64,000 bases of DNA from CATQHD01 sp965243165. GTDB lineage: Bacteria; Actinomycetota; Acidimicrobiia; Spongiisociales; Spongiisociaceae. Shown here piece by piece: positions 1 through 8,360 of this stretch. The notes beneath the pieces were generated by a model. The model made no database searches and was not told the origin of the DNA. It saw only the letters and a program-made list of their open reading frames with translations. Numbering within the stretch: position 1 is the first letter of the stretch; each line of letters opens with the position of its first letter. The translations under genes and the position numbers were made by a program. The DNA is taken from contig OZ251535.1 of assembly GCA_965243165.1 (NCBI GenBank), positions 2,480,001-2,544,000 of the forward strand, in the 5' to 3' direction.

Positions 1-727
1 GATCTCCTGCACCTCCGACCTGGGCGGGGCGGGCCGGGAGGTCGAGTTCGCCGTGGAGGCGGTCAGCGAGAACCCGGCGGCCAAGCAGTCGGCTTTCTCG
101 GCCCTCGAGGAGGCGGCGGGGCCCGAGGCGGTGCTGGCCAGCAACACCTCCGGCCTGATGCTGTACGAGATGCTGGAGTTCGCCCGGCCCGAACGGATCG
201 TATGCGCCCATTGGTTCGCCCCGCCGCACATCGTCCCCCTGGTGGAGGTGGCGGGGGGGCCGGACACAGACCCCGAGACCCTCCGCTGGACCGCCCGGCT
301 GCTGGAGCGGGCCGGCAAGCTCCCCCTGGTGATGGACCGTTTCGCCGAGGCGTTCATCGCCAACCGGATAATGATGGCCATGGCCGACGCCGCCGAGGAG
401 CTGATGGACGAGGGCGCCGCCGGCCTCCGCGGCATCGACCTGGCGGTCAAGGCCAGCGTCGGGGTGCGCCTCGGCGTAGCGGGCATCTTCCAGAGCCTCG
501 ACTTCAACGGGCTGGACCTGATCGCCGAAGGCCGCCGCAGCATGGGCCTCGACGTGCCCCCCTACCTGGCCGGGCCGGCGGGGCGGGGCGACTACGGGCC
601 CAAGACCGGCGCCGGGTTCTATGATTACGGCGGCCGCTCCGAGGCGGAGGTGCTGCGCAAAAGGGACCTCGCCTACCTGGCCGTGCTCGGCGCCCTCGAG
701 GAGGTGGACGCATTCGACCCGGTGTAG
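1..727 (+). CDS. 3-hydroxyacyl-CoA dehydrogenase family protein (5' truncated)
   Basis: The frame is open from the left edge of the window, so the N-terminal Rossmann half is missing; the first internal GTG is at 53. What remains covers the end of the NAD domain (an SNTSGL segment, then an AHWFAPP / PLVEV stretch) and the helical C-terminal dimerisation domain (ANRI...A..EE, then DFNGLD and a GAGFYDYG ending). These are hallmarks of the 3-hydroxyacyl-CoA / L-carnitine / lambda-crystallin dehydrogenase superfamily, NAD-dependent oxidation of a 3-hydroxy group. The substrate cannot be told from the sequence. It heads a plus-strand run of importer, GcvT-like and amidohydrolase genes, and a BKACE lies downstream, so a 3-hydroxy to 3-keto step before BKACE cleavage (as in carnitine breakdown) is a reasonable inference. 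Confidence 0.85.
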   Translation, partial: ISCTSDLGGAGREVEFAVEAVSENPAAKQSAFSALEEAAGPEAVLASNTSGLMLYEMLEFARPERIVCAHWFAPPHIVPLVEVAGGPDTDPETLRWTARLLERAGKLPLVMDRFAEAFIANRIMMAMADAAEELMDEGAAGLRGIDLAVKASVGVRLGVAGIFQSLDFNGLDLIAEGRRSMGLDVPPYLAGPAGRGDYGPKTGAGFYDYGGRSEAEVLRKRDLAYLAVLGALEEVDAFDPV

Positions 728-729
728 GC

Positions 730-1518
730 GTCCGGCCGGCCATCTCGATCACGGGGGTAACCAAACGGTTCTCCATCTCCCGCCGCCAATCCCTGACCGC
801 GGTCGAGGACATCGACCTGTCGGTGGACCCCGGCGAGTTCGTGGCCGTCATCGGCCCCTCCGGATGCGGCAAATCGACCATCCTCCGCATGCTCGCCGGG
901 CTCGAAACCCCCACGTCAGGGCAGGTGGAGGTCAACGGCGCCTCCCCCGCCGAGCTGGCGGCCGCCCACCGGCTGGGGGTGGCCTTCCAGGATCACGCCC
1001 TGCTGCCGTGGCTGTCGGCGCGGGACAACATCGCCCTGCCCTTCCGGGTGATGGGCGCCCGCCCCGACGCCGGACGCATCGCCTCTCTCATCCGGCTGGT
1101 CGGCCTGGAGGGCTTCGAGCGGGCCCGGCCCAAACAGCTGTCCGGCGGGATGAGGCAGCGGGTCGCCATCGCCCGGGCGCTGGCGCTCGAACCGGACCTG
1201 CTGCTGCTCGACGAACCGTTCGGAGCGCTCGATGCGGTTACCCGCCGCCGGATGAACCTGGAACTCCAGGCCGTCTGGGCCGAACATTCGATCACTTCCG
1301 TGCTCGTTACCCATTCCGTCGACGAGGCGATCTTCCTCGCCGACCGGATCGTGGTGCTCACCGAGCGCCCGGGGCGGATCAAGCGGATCGAGGAAGTGCC
1401 GTTCGGGCGGCCCCGCCGGCGGGAGCTGATGACCGCCGCCGCCTTCCATTCCCTGGCTGACGAGCTGACCCTGGCCATCGACTCCGGCGAACCGGACATC
1501 CGAGAGGAGCAGGCCTGA
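730..1518 (+). CDS. ABC transporter ATP-binding protein (SsuB/TauB-like)
   Basis: Nucleotide-binding subunit of an organic-anion/sulfonate/nitrate-type importer. Counted from the first usable start, GTG 823, Walker A GPSGCGKST is at residues 11-19, the signature LSGGMRQR at about 106, Walker B LLLLDEP with D130, and a H-loop TH near 165. Family-typical sequence (ISITGVTKRF...LTAVEDIDLSV) continues in frame upstream of 823 to about 730, but no ATG, GTG or TTG is available there. Either a rare start (ATC 742 or 748) is used or an indel has removed the start. It lies directly after the dehydrogenase stop and its TGA overlaps the ATG of permease 1. The matching binding protein may be the NMT1-type lipoprotein at 10775-11953. 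Confidence 0.88.
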   Translation, partial: VRPAISITGVTKRFSISRRQSLTAVEDIDLSVDPGEFVAVIGPSGCGKSTILRMLAGLETPTSGQVEVNGASPAELAAAHRLGVAFQDHALLPWLSARDNIALPFRVMGARPDAGRIASLIRLVGLEGFERARPKQLSGGMRQRVAIARALALEPDLLLLDEPFGALDAVTRRRMNLELQAVWAEHSITSVLVTHSVDEAIFLADRIVVLTERPGRIKRIEEVPFGRPRRRELMTAAAFHSLADELTLAIDSGEPDIREEQA

Positions 1519-2276
1519 TGCCTGCGAAACGGTGGAGGGCGGCCGCCGGGGGCGCGGCGGGGCTCGCCATGGTCGGGGCGGTGTGGGAGGTCAGCGGCCG
1601 GTTGGGCATGGCGGGCAGCCGCTGGCCGCCCCTGTCGGACATCGCCGCCGCGCTGGTCGAGCGCCGGGACGTTTTCATCCGGGCCTCCGCCGCCACCATG
1701 ACCGACGCCTTGGCCGGCTGGTCGGCGGGGCTGCTGATCGGGTTCTGCCTGGCTCTGATCGGACACCTCGCCCCCGTCCTGGCGCGGCCGATCGGGCGGT
1801 TCGCCACCATCGTCAACTCGGTGCCCTGGGTGGCGCTGGGGCCGCTCCTGGTGGTGGCGGTGTCCGGCGCCCAGCAACTAACCCCGCTGATCTTCGCCAC
1901 CCTGGCCGTCTTCTTCGCCGGCTTCGTCTCCATCAGCTCCGGCCTGCGGGCTGCGGGCGCCGTCCACAACGACGTCCTCACCGCCATGGGCGCGGGCAAA
2001 TGGGCGCGGCTGCGCCGGTTGGAACTCCCCGCCGCCGTCCCTTCGATCGTCTACGCCGCCAAGCTGGGGGCGCCCGCCGCCATGTTCGGGGTCGTCTTCG
2101 GGGAGTGGTTCGGATCAGAACCCCCCGCCCTGGGCCTGCTGATCGTCACCACGCTGAGGCAGATGCAGACCGACCTCCTGTGGGCGGCGGCGATGCTGAC
2201 CGCCGTGTTCGCGGCGGCGGCGTTCGCCCTGCTGGCCGGGGTGGAACGGGCGGCGGCCGCCAGGTACGGACCGTGA
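1518..2276 (+). CDS. ABC transporter permease (SsuC/TauC-like), first of two
   Basis: Inner-membrane permease of 252 residues, normal for the family. It has about six hydrophobic segments and the EAA-type cytoplasmic loop around 'AAGAVHNDVLTAMGAGKW', which docks on the ATPase. The ATG overlaps the TGA of the ATPase gene (ATGA), so translation is probably coupled. Having two permeases, a single ATPase and a distant NMT1-type binding protein fits importers for aromatic or heterocyclic amines, sulfonates or thiamine-precursor-like compounds; the ligand is unknown. Confidence 0.88.
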   Translation: MPAKRWRAAAGGAAGLAMVGAVWEVSGRLGMAGSRWPPLSDIAAALVERRDVFIRASAATMTDALAGWSAGLLIGFCLALIGHLAPVLARPIGRFATIVNSVPWVALGPLLVVAVSGAQQLTPLIFATLAVFFAGFVSISSGLRAAGAVHNDVLTAMGAGKWARLRRLELPAAVPSIVYAAKLGAPAAMFGVVFGEWFGSEPPALGLLIVTTLRQMQTDLLWAAAMLTAVFAAAAFALLAGVERAAAARYGP

Positions 2277-3046
2277 CCCGTCATCCGGCGGGGGCGGAAG
2301 GGCGGGGCCGGTGGACGGCGTTCTGGGGTTGGGCACTGCCGGTCGGGGCCGCGCTGGCGGCATGGCAGGGGCTGGTCTGGGCCGGGGTCAGCAAGTTCCT
2401 GGTACCCAGCCCCTGGGCGGCGGCCCAAGCCGTCGCCGCCGACCTGGGGACGTTCGCCGCCTTCAGCGGGCGCACCTTCTACTCGGCCGCCGCCGGGCTG
2501 TTGATCGGAACCGCCGCCGGGGTGGCGGTAGCCGTCCTGACCTGGCTGTCTCCTGTCCTGCGCACCTTCCTCGCCGCCTCCCTGATCATCATGTACTCGG
2601 TGCCGATCGTCGCCACCATCCCGCTGATGGCGAGGATGTTCGGGTACAACCAGGGCACGGTGCTGGCGGTGGCGGCCTTGGTGTCCACCTTCCCCGCCTA
2701 TGTGCTGACCTCCTCCGGGATGCGGGCCTGCCCGCCCGGGTCCGAGGACGTGTTCGCCGCGCTGGGCGCCGGGAAGACGGCCCGCCTGTTCCGCCTGGCC
2801 CTCCCCTCCGCCGTCCCCAACTTCCTGACCGCCTTCCGGCTGAACGCCGGGGTGGCGCTGGTGGCGGCGGTCATCGGCGAGTACCTGACCGGCGTGAACG
2901 GGCTGGGATGGTTGTTCAACCTGGCTTTCTTCGCCCTCGAGATACCGCGCGCCTGGGCGGCGGGGGTGCTGATCATCGTCTATTCGGTGTTCGCCTATGC
3001 GGGGGCCGCCTGGCTGGAGGACCGGGGCCTGGAGCGGGTCAGATGA
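2273..3046 (+). CDS. ABC transporter permease, second of two
   Basis: The GTG start at 2273 overlaps the TGA of the preceding permease (GTGA), giving 257 residues. It has multiple membrane segments and the conserved EAA loop 'EDVFAALGAGKTARLFRLALP', the same family as the previous gene and probably its heterodimer partner. The next gene starts at 3043 inside this stop codon, so the importer and the GcvT-like enzyme are almost certainly one transcript. Confidence 0.88.
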   Translation: MTRHPAGAEGRGRWTAFWGWALPVGAALAAWQGLVWAGVSKFLVPSPWAAAQAVAADLGTFAAFSGRTFYSAAAGLLIGTAAGVAVAVLTWLSPVLRTFLAASLIIMYSVPIVATIPLMARMFGYNQGTVLAVAALVSTFPAYVLTSSGMRACPPGSEDVFAALGAGKTARLFRLALPSAVPNFLTAFRLNAGVALVAAVIGEYLTGVNGLGWLFNLAFFALEIPRAWAAGVLIIVYSVFAYAGAAWLEDRGLERVR

Positions 3047-4347
3047 CCGGTGCCGGCGGTTTCCGCGGGACTCCGTTCCACGCCGCCGCCTCGGCGGCCG
3101 CCAAGACCCCTCTTTGGTACGCCTGGGGCGATTACCATGTCGTGGACGTCTACACGGACGCGGCGGAGGAGGTGCAGGCCATCCGCCGGACGGCGGCCAT
3201 GGCGGACATGTCGCCGCTCGACAAGACCCTGGTCGAGGGCCCCGACAGCGCCCGCCTGGTCGACCGGGTCGTTGCCCGGGACATCGGGAGGCTCGGCGTA
3301 GGCGGCATCCTGTACACGCCGTGGTGCGACGAGCGGGGCAAGTTGGTGGGGGACGGCCTGGTGCTGAGGACCGCCCCGGACTCCTTCACGTTCTCCGCCG
3401 GGCCGATCGACGGGTGGCTGCGCCGCTGGGCCGCCGGGCTGGACGTGGAGATCAGCGGCATCACCGACCGCTTCGGGGTGCTCGCCCTCCAAGGGCCGCT
3501 CTCCCGGGAGATACTGACCGAGGCGTCCGGGGGGGAGGACTGGGCCAGCCTGGGGTTCTCCCGGCTGCGGGCGGCCCGGATCGGCGGCGCCGACGCCATG
3601 GTGCTACGCACAGGCTTCACCGGCGAGCTCGGCTACGAGATCTGGACGCCGGCGGACCGGGGGGCGGACGTCTGGAACGCGGTGTCGGAGGCGGGCGCGG
3701 GACGCGGCCTGATCCCCGCCGGGGAGTACGCGGTGGAGGCGGCCCGGATCGAGGCGGGCCTGATCCTGATCGGCGCCGACTACAACCCGGCGGGGGGCGA
3801 ACGCCGGGTGGCCCACTACGACGAGCTGGACGAGGGTCTGTCCTCCCCCTTCGAGCTGGGCCTGGGGCGGCTGGTAGACCTCGGCAAGGGGGATTTCATC
3901 GGACGGGAAGCCCTGGCAGAGGAAGTGCGCGCCGGCGGCCCCGCCCGCCGCCTGGCCGGGCTCGAGATCGACTGGAGGCAGGCTCTCGAGGCGGCGGCCT
4001 CCTCCGGACTGCCGCCGGACGTATCGCCGCGGGTCCGCAAAGACGCCCTGCCGCTCGTCCGCGGCGGACGGAGGGTGGGGCGGGCCACGAGCATCACCTG
4101 GTCGCCCACCCTGTCGAAGCTGATCGGTTTCGCCGTGGTCGAGACCGGTTTCGCCGTGGAAGGCCGCCGGATGGCGGTAGGATGGCCGCTCGGAAGCCGC
4201 TCAGAGGAGGTGGAAGTGAAGGTAGTCGAGCTGCCATTCCTGAAGCACCGCCGGGCCGCCGACCCCGCCGACGAGTTGATCGGCTGCCTCGACATCGACC
4301 CCGGCGGCAGCGATATCGACGCGGTCGTCTACGGGCTCGACAAGTGA
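3043..4347 (+). CDS. GcvT-like aminomethyltransferase / folate-dependent demethylase
   Basis: 434 residues; the ATG overlaps the upstream permease stop (ATGA). The pattern is that of the GcvT superfamily (glycine cleavage T protein, DMSP demethylase DmdA, sarcosine/dimethylglycine oxidase C-terminal domains, LigM): MADMSPLDKTLVEGPDSARLVDR at the N-terminal region, a FGVLALQGP segment, 'RTGFTGELGYEIW', and an EAARIEAGL stretch that binds folate in the family. No GcvH or GcvP is nearby, so a role in glycine cleavage is unlikely. Transfer of a methyl or methylene group from an imported substrate to tetrahydrofolate is the likely role (inference). The C-terminal GcvT_C-like domain begins near residue 330. 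Confidence 0.82.
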   Translation: MTGAGGFRGTPFHAAASAAAKTPLWYAWGDYHVVDVYTDAAEEVQAIRRTAAMADMSPLDKTLVEGPDSARLVDRVVARDIGRLGVGGILYTPWCDERGKLVGDGLVLRTAPDSFTFSAGPIDGWLRRWAAGLDVEISGITDRFGVLALQGPLSREILTEASGGEDWASLGFSRLRAARIGGADAMVLRTGFTGELGYEIWTPADRGADVWNAVSEAGAGRGLIPAGEYAVEAARIEAGLILIGADYNPAGGERRVAHYDELDEGLSSPFELGLGRLVDLGKGDFIGREALAEEVRAGGPARRLAGLEIDWRQALEAAASSGLPPDVSPRVRKDALPLVRGGRRVGRATSITWSPTLSKLIGFAVVETGFAVEGRRMAVGWPLGSRSEEVEVKVVELPFLKHRRAADPADELIGCLDIDPGGSDIDAVVYGLDK

Positions 4348-4452
4348 GTTGCACCCGCGCTTCATCCTGGATTGCGCTTCGGCGGGTGGAACGCGGCGGC
4401 CAACCCGGCGGGTAACCTACGCCTGCGCCGGAACAGCGGAAGTAGAGCGAAG

Positions 4453-5355
4453 ATGATCACGGTCGACTGCCACCTGCATCTCGGCCTCACACCCAGCCAG
4501 GTGCCCGAATGGTGGATGGCGGAGCTGATGCGCTTCTACGGGGGCGAGTACTACTCCCTCGACGGACAGGCGATCGTCGACCTGCTCAACGCCAACGGGA
4601 CCGACGTCGGGCTGGTGCAGGGCGGCGACATCCGCCGCACCACCTTCCACCCGGACCACCCCGGCCAGCACGAGGTGTACGTGCCCAACGACTACACCCA
4701 CAGCCAGGTGCTGGCCTTCCCCGACCGCCTGCTGGGGGTGGCCTGCATCGACCCGATGCGGGACGTGCAGGCCGGGGTGATGGAGCTGGAGCGGTGCATC
4801 ACCGAGCTCGACTTCCGGGCCCTGAAGCTGCTCCCCAGCTACGGCCACTACTCCCCCGCCGACCGGGCGCTCGACCCGATCTACGAGAAGGCGCTGGAGC
4901 TCGACATCCCGGTCCATTTCTTCACCGGCATGACCCCCATCATCAACACCGACCTCCGTTACGGCGATCCGGTCTTGCTCGACGAGGTGGGCCGCCGCTA
5001 CCGCGACCTGAAGGTGATCGTCTTCGTGAACTACCCCTGGATCGACCAGGCAACCGCCCTCGTCGCCAAGCACCCCAACTTCCACGCCGACATGTGCTAC
5101 TTCGCCGGGGGCACGTCGGAAAGCATCCACGACGCCCTCCAGAAGTTCCGCTCCTACTCAGCGCTCGACCGCGTCATCTACGGGTCGGACAACAGCGACA
5201 AGGCCCGGGACGGCGAGATGGAAGGCCCGGTGCCCGACCTGTACCGGGGGGTCAACGCCGTGGCCGAACGCCGCGGCGCCGAACCGTTCAGCGGCGCAGA
5301 GCTCGACGCCATCCTGGGAGGCACCGCCGCCCGCCTCTACAAGATCGAAACCTGA
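4453..5355 (+). CDS. Amidohydrolase (Amidohydro_2-like) paralogue 1, altered active site
   Basis: 300 residues from ATG 4453. It opens with the TIM-barrel metal motif DCHLHLG (H7, H9) and keeps a late YGSDN motif with the catalytic-type Asp. It is clearly paralogous to 9825-10691 along its length (PEWW, LVQGGDIRRTT, PNDYT, GGTAARL). In the segment where that paralogue has H189-L-G-H192-P-W, this protein has F191-V-N-Y194-P-W, so two histidines normally used in this family for metal or catalysis are replaced. It may be inactive, regulatory, or use a changed mechanism. A gap of about 105 bases separates it from the GcvT-like gene, still in the same direction. Confidence 0.8.
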   Translation: MITVDCHLHLGLTPSQVPEWWMAELMRFYGGEYYSLDGQAIVDLLNANGTDVGLVQGGDIRRTTFHPDHPGQHEVYVPNDYTHSQVLAFPDRLLGVACIDPMRDVQAGVMELERCITELDFRALKLLPSYGHYSPADRALDPIYEKALELDIPVHFFTGMTPIINTDLRYGDPVLLDEVGRRYRDLKVIVFVNYPWIDQATALVAKHPNFHADMCYFAGGTSESIHDALQKFRSYSALDRVIYGSDNSDKARDGEMEGPVPDLYRGVNAVAERRGAEPFSGAELDAILGGTAARLYKIET

Positions 5356-5561
5356 CCCGTCCGCCGAGGGGGCATCTGGGGCCGGCGCCGGCGGGGGTTT
5401 CGCATCGCGCCTGCTGAAAGGGATGATCAGGCGTGTTGCCGCCTTCTGTCACACCCAGCCTGTACCCTGCAGGACAGGCGCTGACAACCAAGACGACGGG
5501 CCGGGCGTTGTTTGCCCCTCTCGGCGCAGCCGGGAGCCGGGGCGAGGAAGGAAGGGACGCG

Positions 5562-8261
5562 ATGGTGCGCCCCCGCGAGGAAAAACTGAACATGCGGCTG
5601 GCCGACCTGCTGGCGGCGGAGGGCCTCGACACCGAAGGCGAGCTGGAACAGACCGGCGGGAGGCGCATAGACGTTCTGGTGCGTATAGACGAACGGCGCA
5701 TCGCGGTCGAGGCCAAGAAAGGAACCCTTCCCGGGATCCGGGATAAGGCTTTGGCCGCCGCGGCCAAGCGGCTGGAACACGGCTTGGCCCAAGGGGCGGT
5801 GGCGGTCTGCTACCCGGACAACGTCACCGTGGAACGCCTGGCCGCCGATACGCGCCTGTGGGCGGCGCCCCTGGGCGGGATATGGTCTGAGACCGATGCA
5901 ACCGGGTTGGCCGCGATCGTGCGCCGAACCCGCAGCGACTTGTCGAACATCGAGAAGGCGTCGGCCACCTTCCGGGACAAACTCAGGGAAGCCGCCGGCG
6001 CATTGGCCCGCCACCAGGTGGACGACATCGCCGCTTCGGTCAGCATCCCCTTGGGGGCCGGTCAACCCGGCATGAGGGCGGCGCTTCTGGTCGCGTCCGC
6101 GTGCCTGTTCCATGCCCGCCTCGACCAGGCCCGCTCTCGCAGGGAGATACCCAAACCCCGCATCGACGCCCGCACAGGAGGCGCCTTCGACGGTGCGGGG
6201 TGGCCTTTCCCCGCCCTGAGGGACTGCCTGGCCGACCTGGACCCTATACAACCACTGACCGCCGCCTGGAACACCATCCTGGCGGTGGACTACAAACCGG
6301 TGTTCGAGACGGCGTTGACGGTGTTGGCCGCCCCGCTTCAGAACTTTCGTTTGGCCAGTTTCGTCCGAGGGTGCGGCTACGCCGCCTTGGGAGCGGAGGC
6401 AGCCCTCGTAGGCGGCCAGACCGACCTCCTGGGGAGGGTGTTTCACCGCATCCTGGACGAGGCCAAACACACCGGAGCTTTCTACACATCGGCGGCGGCC
6501 GCTGCCTTGCTGGCGGGAATCGCCGTCCGCGACGAAGACGTAACCCACGATCTGGAGTACCAGATAGTCGATCCGGCGTGCGGCACGGGGACGCTGCTGG
6601 CGGCCGCGGCGAGCCGCGTCAAGGATATCGCCGGACAGCACGGCAAGGCGGCGGGAAAGCATCTGATCGAGGAAGGCGTGCACGGCTACGACATCGACAT
6701 AGCCGCCACCCACATGGCCGCGGTAACCCTGGGGCTGATGGCTCCGGACGTGGCGTTCCACAGGATGAACATCCACCGGTTCTATCTGGGCCCGGTCGAT
6801 GATCCCGTCTCGGGCGGAACGGTGGTGAGGACCGGATCGCTGGAGCTGATGGGCGGGGACGGCTTGGCGGCGGATGCGGGCTGGCCGCGGGCGTTTCAAT
6901 CCGGACAGGTGCAAACCGGGAAAGAAGAGGTAGTGGAGGCGGTGCGCCGGGATCTGGTGATCATGAACCCGCCCTTCACCCGCGACAGCCTCCGCTACGG
7001 CCAGCTCCCGGAGCCGATAAAGCGGCAACTCAAAGACCGAGAAAAGTGGCTGTTCAACGGAACACCCGTGCATCGGTCGCATTACGGGGGCATGTTCCTG
7101 ATGCTCGCCGACCGGCTGTGCGATGAGAACTCGGGGACACTGGCGCTGGTGCTTCCCACCACTGGTACGCAAAACCCCTCCACCGGCGATGTCCGCCGAT
7201 GGTTGTTGGAAGAGAGATTCCATCTGGAGACGGTGGTCACCTCCCACGACCCCGACCGCATCTACTTTTCCGAGAACACCGACATCAACGAGTCTCTGTT
7301 CGTCCTCCGCCGCCAAGGCAGGCAACCGGCGCCGGACGCCCGATTCGTCCAGCTGGCGCGCAACCCTTCCAACCCGGCGGAGGCCGCCCATCTCGCCCAT
7401 GCCCTGCGGGGAGGATCGATCCCGGAAGAGTGGGGCCGAGAGGTGTATTGGCCCCGGGAGAGGCTGTTGGCCGACGACTGGACACCCGTCAGGTTCCTTT
7501 CCCCGTTTCTGGCGCGAATCACTTATGACCTGTTCTCGAACGGCGGACCCGGGCTGACGCCGTTGTGCCGGACAGCCGAGATAGGGCCGGCGGGGCAGGC
7601 GCTGCGGGGAGGTGTTTTCAAACCGCATCGGTCCGCCGACGAAACCGGACGGCGGGGCATGTGGTACAACAACCAGGAGGATCAGTCGCCGACCGGAGAG
7701 CCGCCGAAGCAAACCCTGCGGGCCGAGCCGGACTGCTTCATTCATACAACTTCTGAGAAAAGGCAAACGGCTGCCCGCCTGTGGAAACGAAGAGGGAGGC
7801 TGTTGCTCGCCGCCAGGTTCAGGCTGACCACCGGGCGCACCTTCGCCTTGGCCGCAACCGAGCCTGTATTGGGATCCCTCTGGATACCGGTCAAACCCCT
7901 CAAGCCGGCGGAAGGTTGGGAGGAGTCGATGGCGGTCTACCTGAACTCCACCGTCGGGGTGCTGGCCCAGATACGGGTGTCTTCGCCGCATTCGCTGCAG
8001 CGGCCCGCCATGTCCATCGACGGGATGCGGCGCATTCCGGCGCCCGATCTGACACCCGGCCAGATCGAGGTGTTGGCCGCCGCCTACGAGGAAATCTGTG
8101 ACCAACCGCTGGAACAACTGCGCGACGCGGCCGGCGATCCGGTGCGGAGGCGGCTGGACGAAGCCGTAGGCGGCGCGTTGGGCCTGGACGAGGAACAAGT
8201 GGATCGAATCCGTTCGGAGCTGGCCGCAGAACCGTCCGTAACAGGCCGCCCGGCGGGATGA
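5562..8261 (+). CDS. Type IIG-like restriction-modification fusion (nuclease + N6-adenine methylase)
   Basis: 899 residues from ATG 5562, chosen because a good ribosome site (aggaaggaagg) precedes it; the frame is open further upstream. The N-terminus has a possible PD-(D/E)xK core: D37 in RRIDVLV, then E50-A-K52 in VEAKKG. SAM-binding motif I is DPACGTGT at 337-344 and the catalytic motif IV is NPPF at 469-472, typical of gamma-class N6-adenine methylases. A C-terminal third of about 330 residues could be target recognition. A self-contained type IIG enzyme is the best reading; a PglX-like role is less likely because no BREX genes are present. Codon usage resembles the chromosome, unlike the next gene. 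Confidence 0.82.
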   Translation: MVRPREEKLNMRLADLLAAEGLDTEGELEQTGGRRIDVLVRIDERRIAVEAKKGTLPGIRDKALAAAAKRLEHGLAQGAVAVCYPDNVTVERLAADTRLWAAPLGGIWSETDATGLAAIVRRTRSDLSNIEKASATFRDKLREAAGALARHQVDDIAASVSIPLGAGQPGMRAALLVASACLFHARLDQARSRREIPKPRIDARTGGAFDGAGWPFPALRDCLADLDPIQPLTAAWNTILAVDYKPVFETALTVLAAPLQNFRLASFVRGCGYAALGAEAALVGGQTDLLGRVFHRILDEAKHTGAFYTSAAAAALLAGIAVRDEDVTHDLEYQIVDPACGTGTLLAAAASRVKDIAGQHGKAAGKHLIEEGVHGYDIDIAATHMAAVTLGLMAPDVAFHRMNIHRFYLGPVDDPVSGGTVVRTGSLELMGGDGLAADAGWPRAFQSGQVQTGKEEVVEAVRRDLVIMNPPFTRDSLRYGQLPEPIKRQLKDREKWLFNGTPVHRSHYGGMFLMLADRLCDENSGTLALVLPTTGTQNPSTGDVRRWLLEERFHLETVVTSHDPDRIYFSENTDINESLFVLRRQGRQPAPDARFVQLARNPSNPAEAAHLAHALRGGSIPEEWGREVYWPRERLLADDWTPVRFLSPFLARITYDLFSNGGPGLTPLCRTAEIGPAGQALRGGVFKPHRSADETGRRGMWYNNQEDQSPTGEPPKQTLRAEPDCFIHTTSEKRQTAARLWKRRGRLLLAARFRLTTGRTFALAATEPVLGSLWIPVKPLKPAEGWEESMAVYLNSTVGVLAQIRVSSPHSLQRPAMSIDGMRRIPAPDLTPGQIEVLAAAYEEICDQPLEQLRDAAGDPVRRRLDEAVGGALGLDEEQVDRIRSELAAEPSVTGRPAG

Positions 8262-8360
8262 GCCGGATAGCAGTTGCAGGCAGGTATGGTAGGGCTAGAC
8301 AGGCAGAGTCGGGACTTATCCAGTCCAGCTGTGTAGGTCCCAAGGAAGGAGGAAACTGAT

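Noticed and set aside
3043..4347. Glycine cleavage T protein (gcvT) as firm assignment
   Set aside because: No gcvH or gcvP is nearby and the operon is an importer locus; other GcvT-superfamily roles fit better.
5381..5392. Palindrome GCCGGCGCCGGC after the first amidohydrolase as a terminator
   Set aside because: Too short and simple in a G+C-rich background; no T-run.
5427..8198. A 923-codon minus-strand open frame
   Set aside because: Antisense to the methylase fusion with DPACGTGT and NPPF motifs; no recognisable domains.
5562..8261. PglX of a BREX system
   Set aside because: Shorter than usual PglX, and no brxA, brxB, brxC or pglZ is found beside it.
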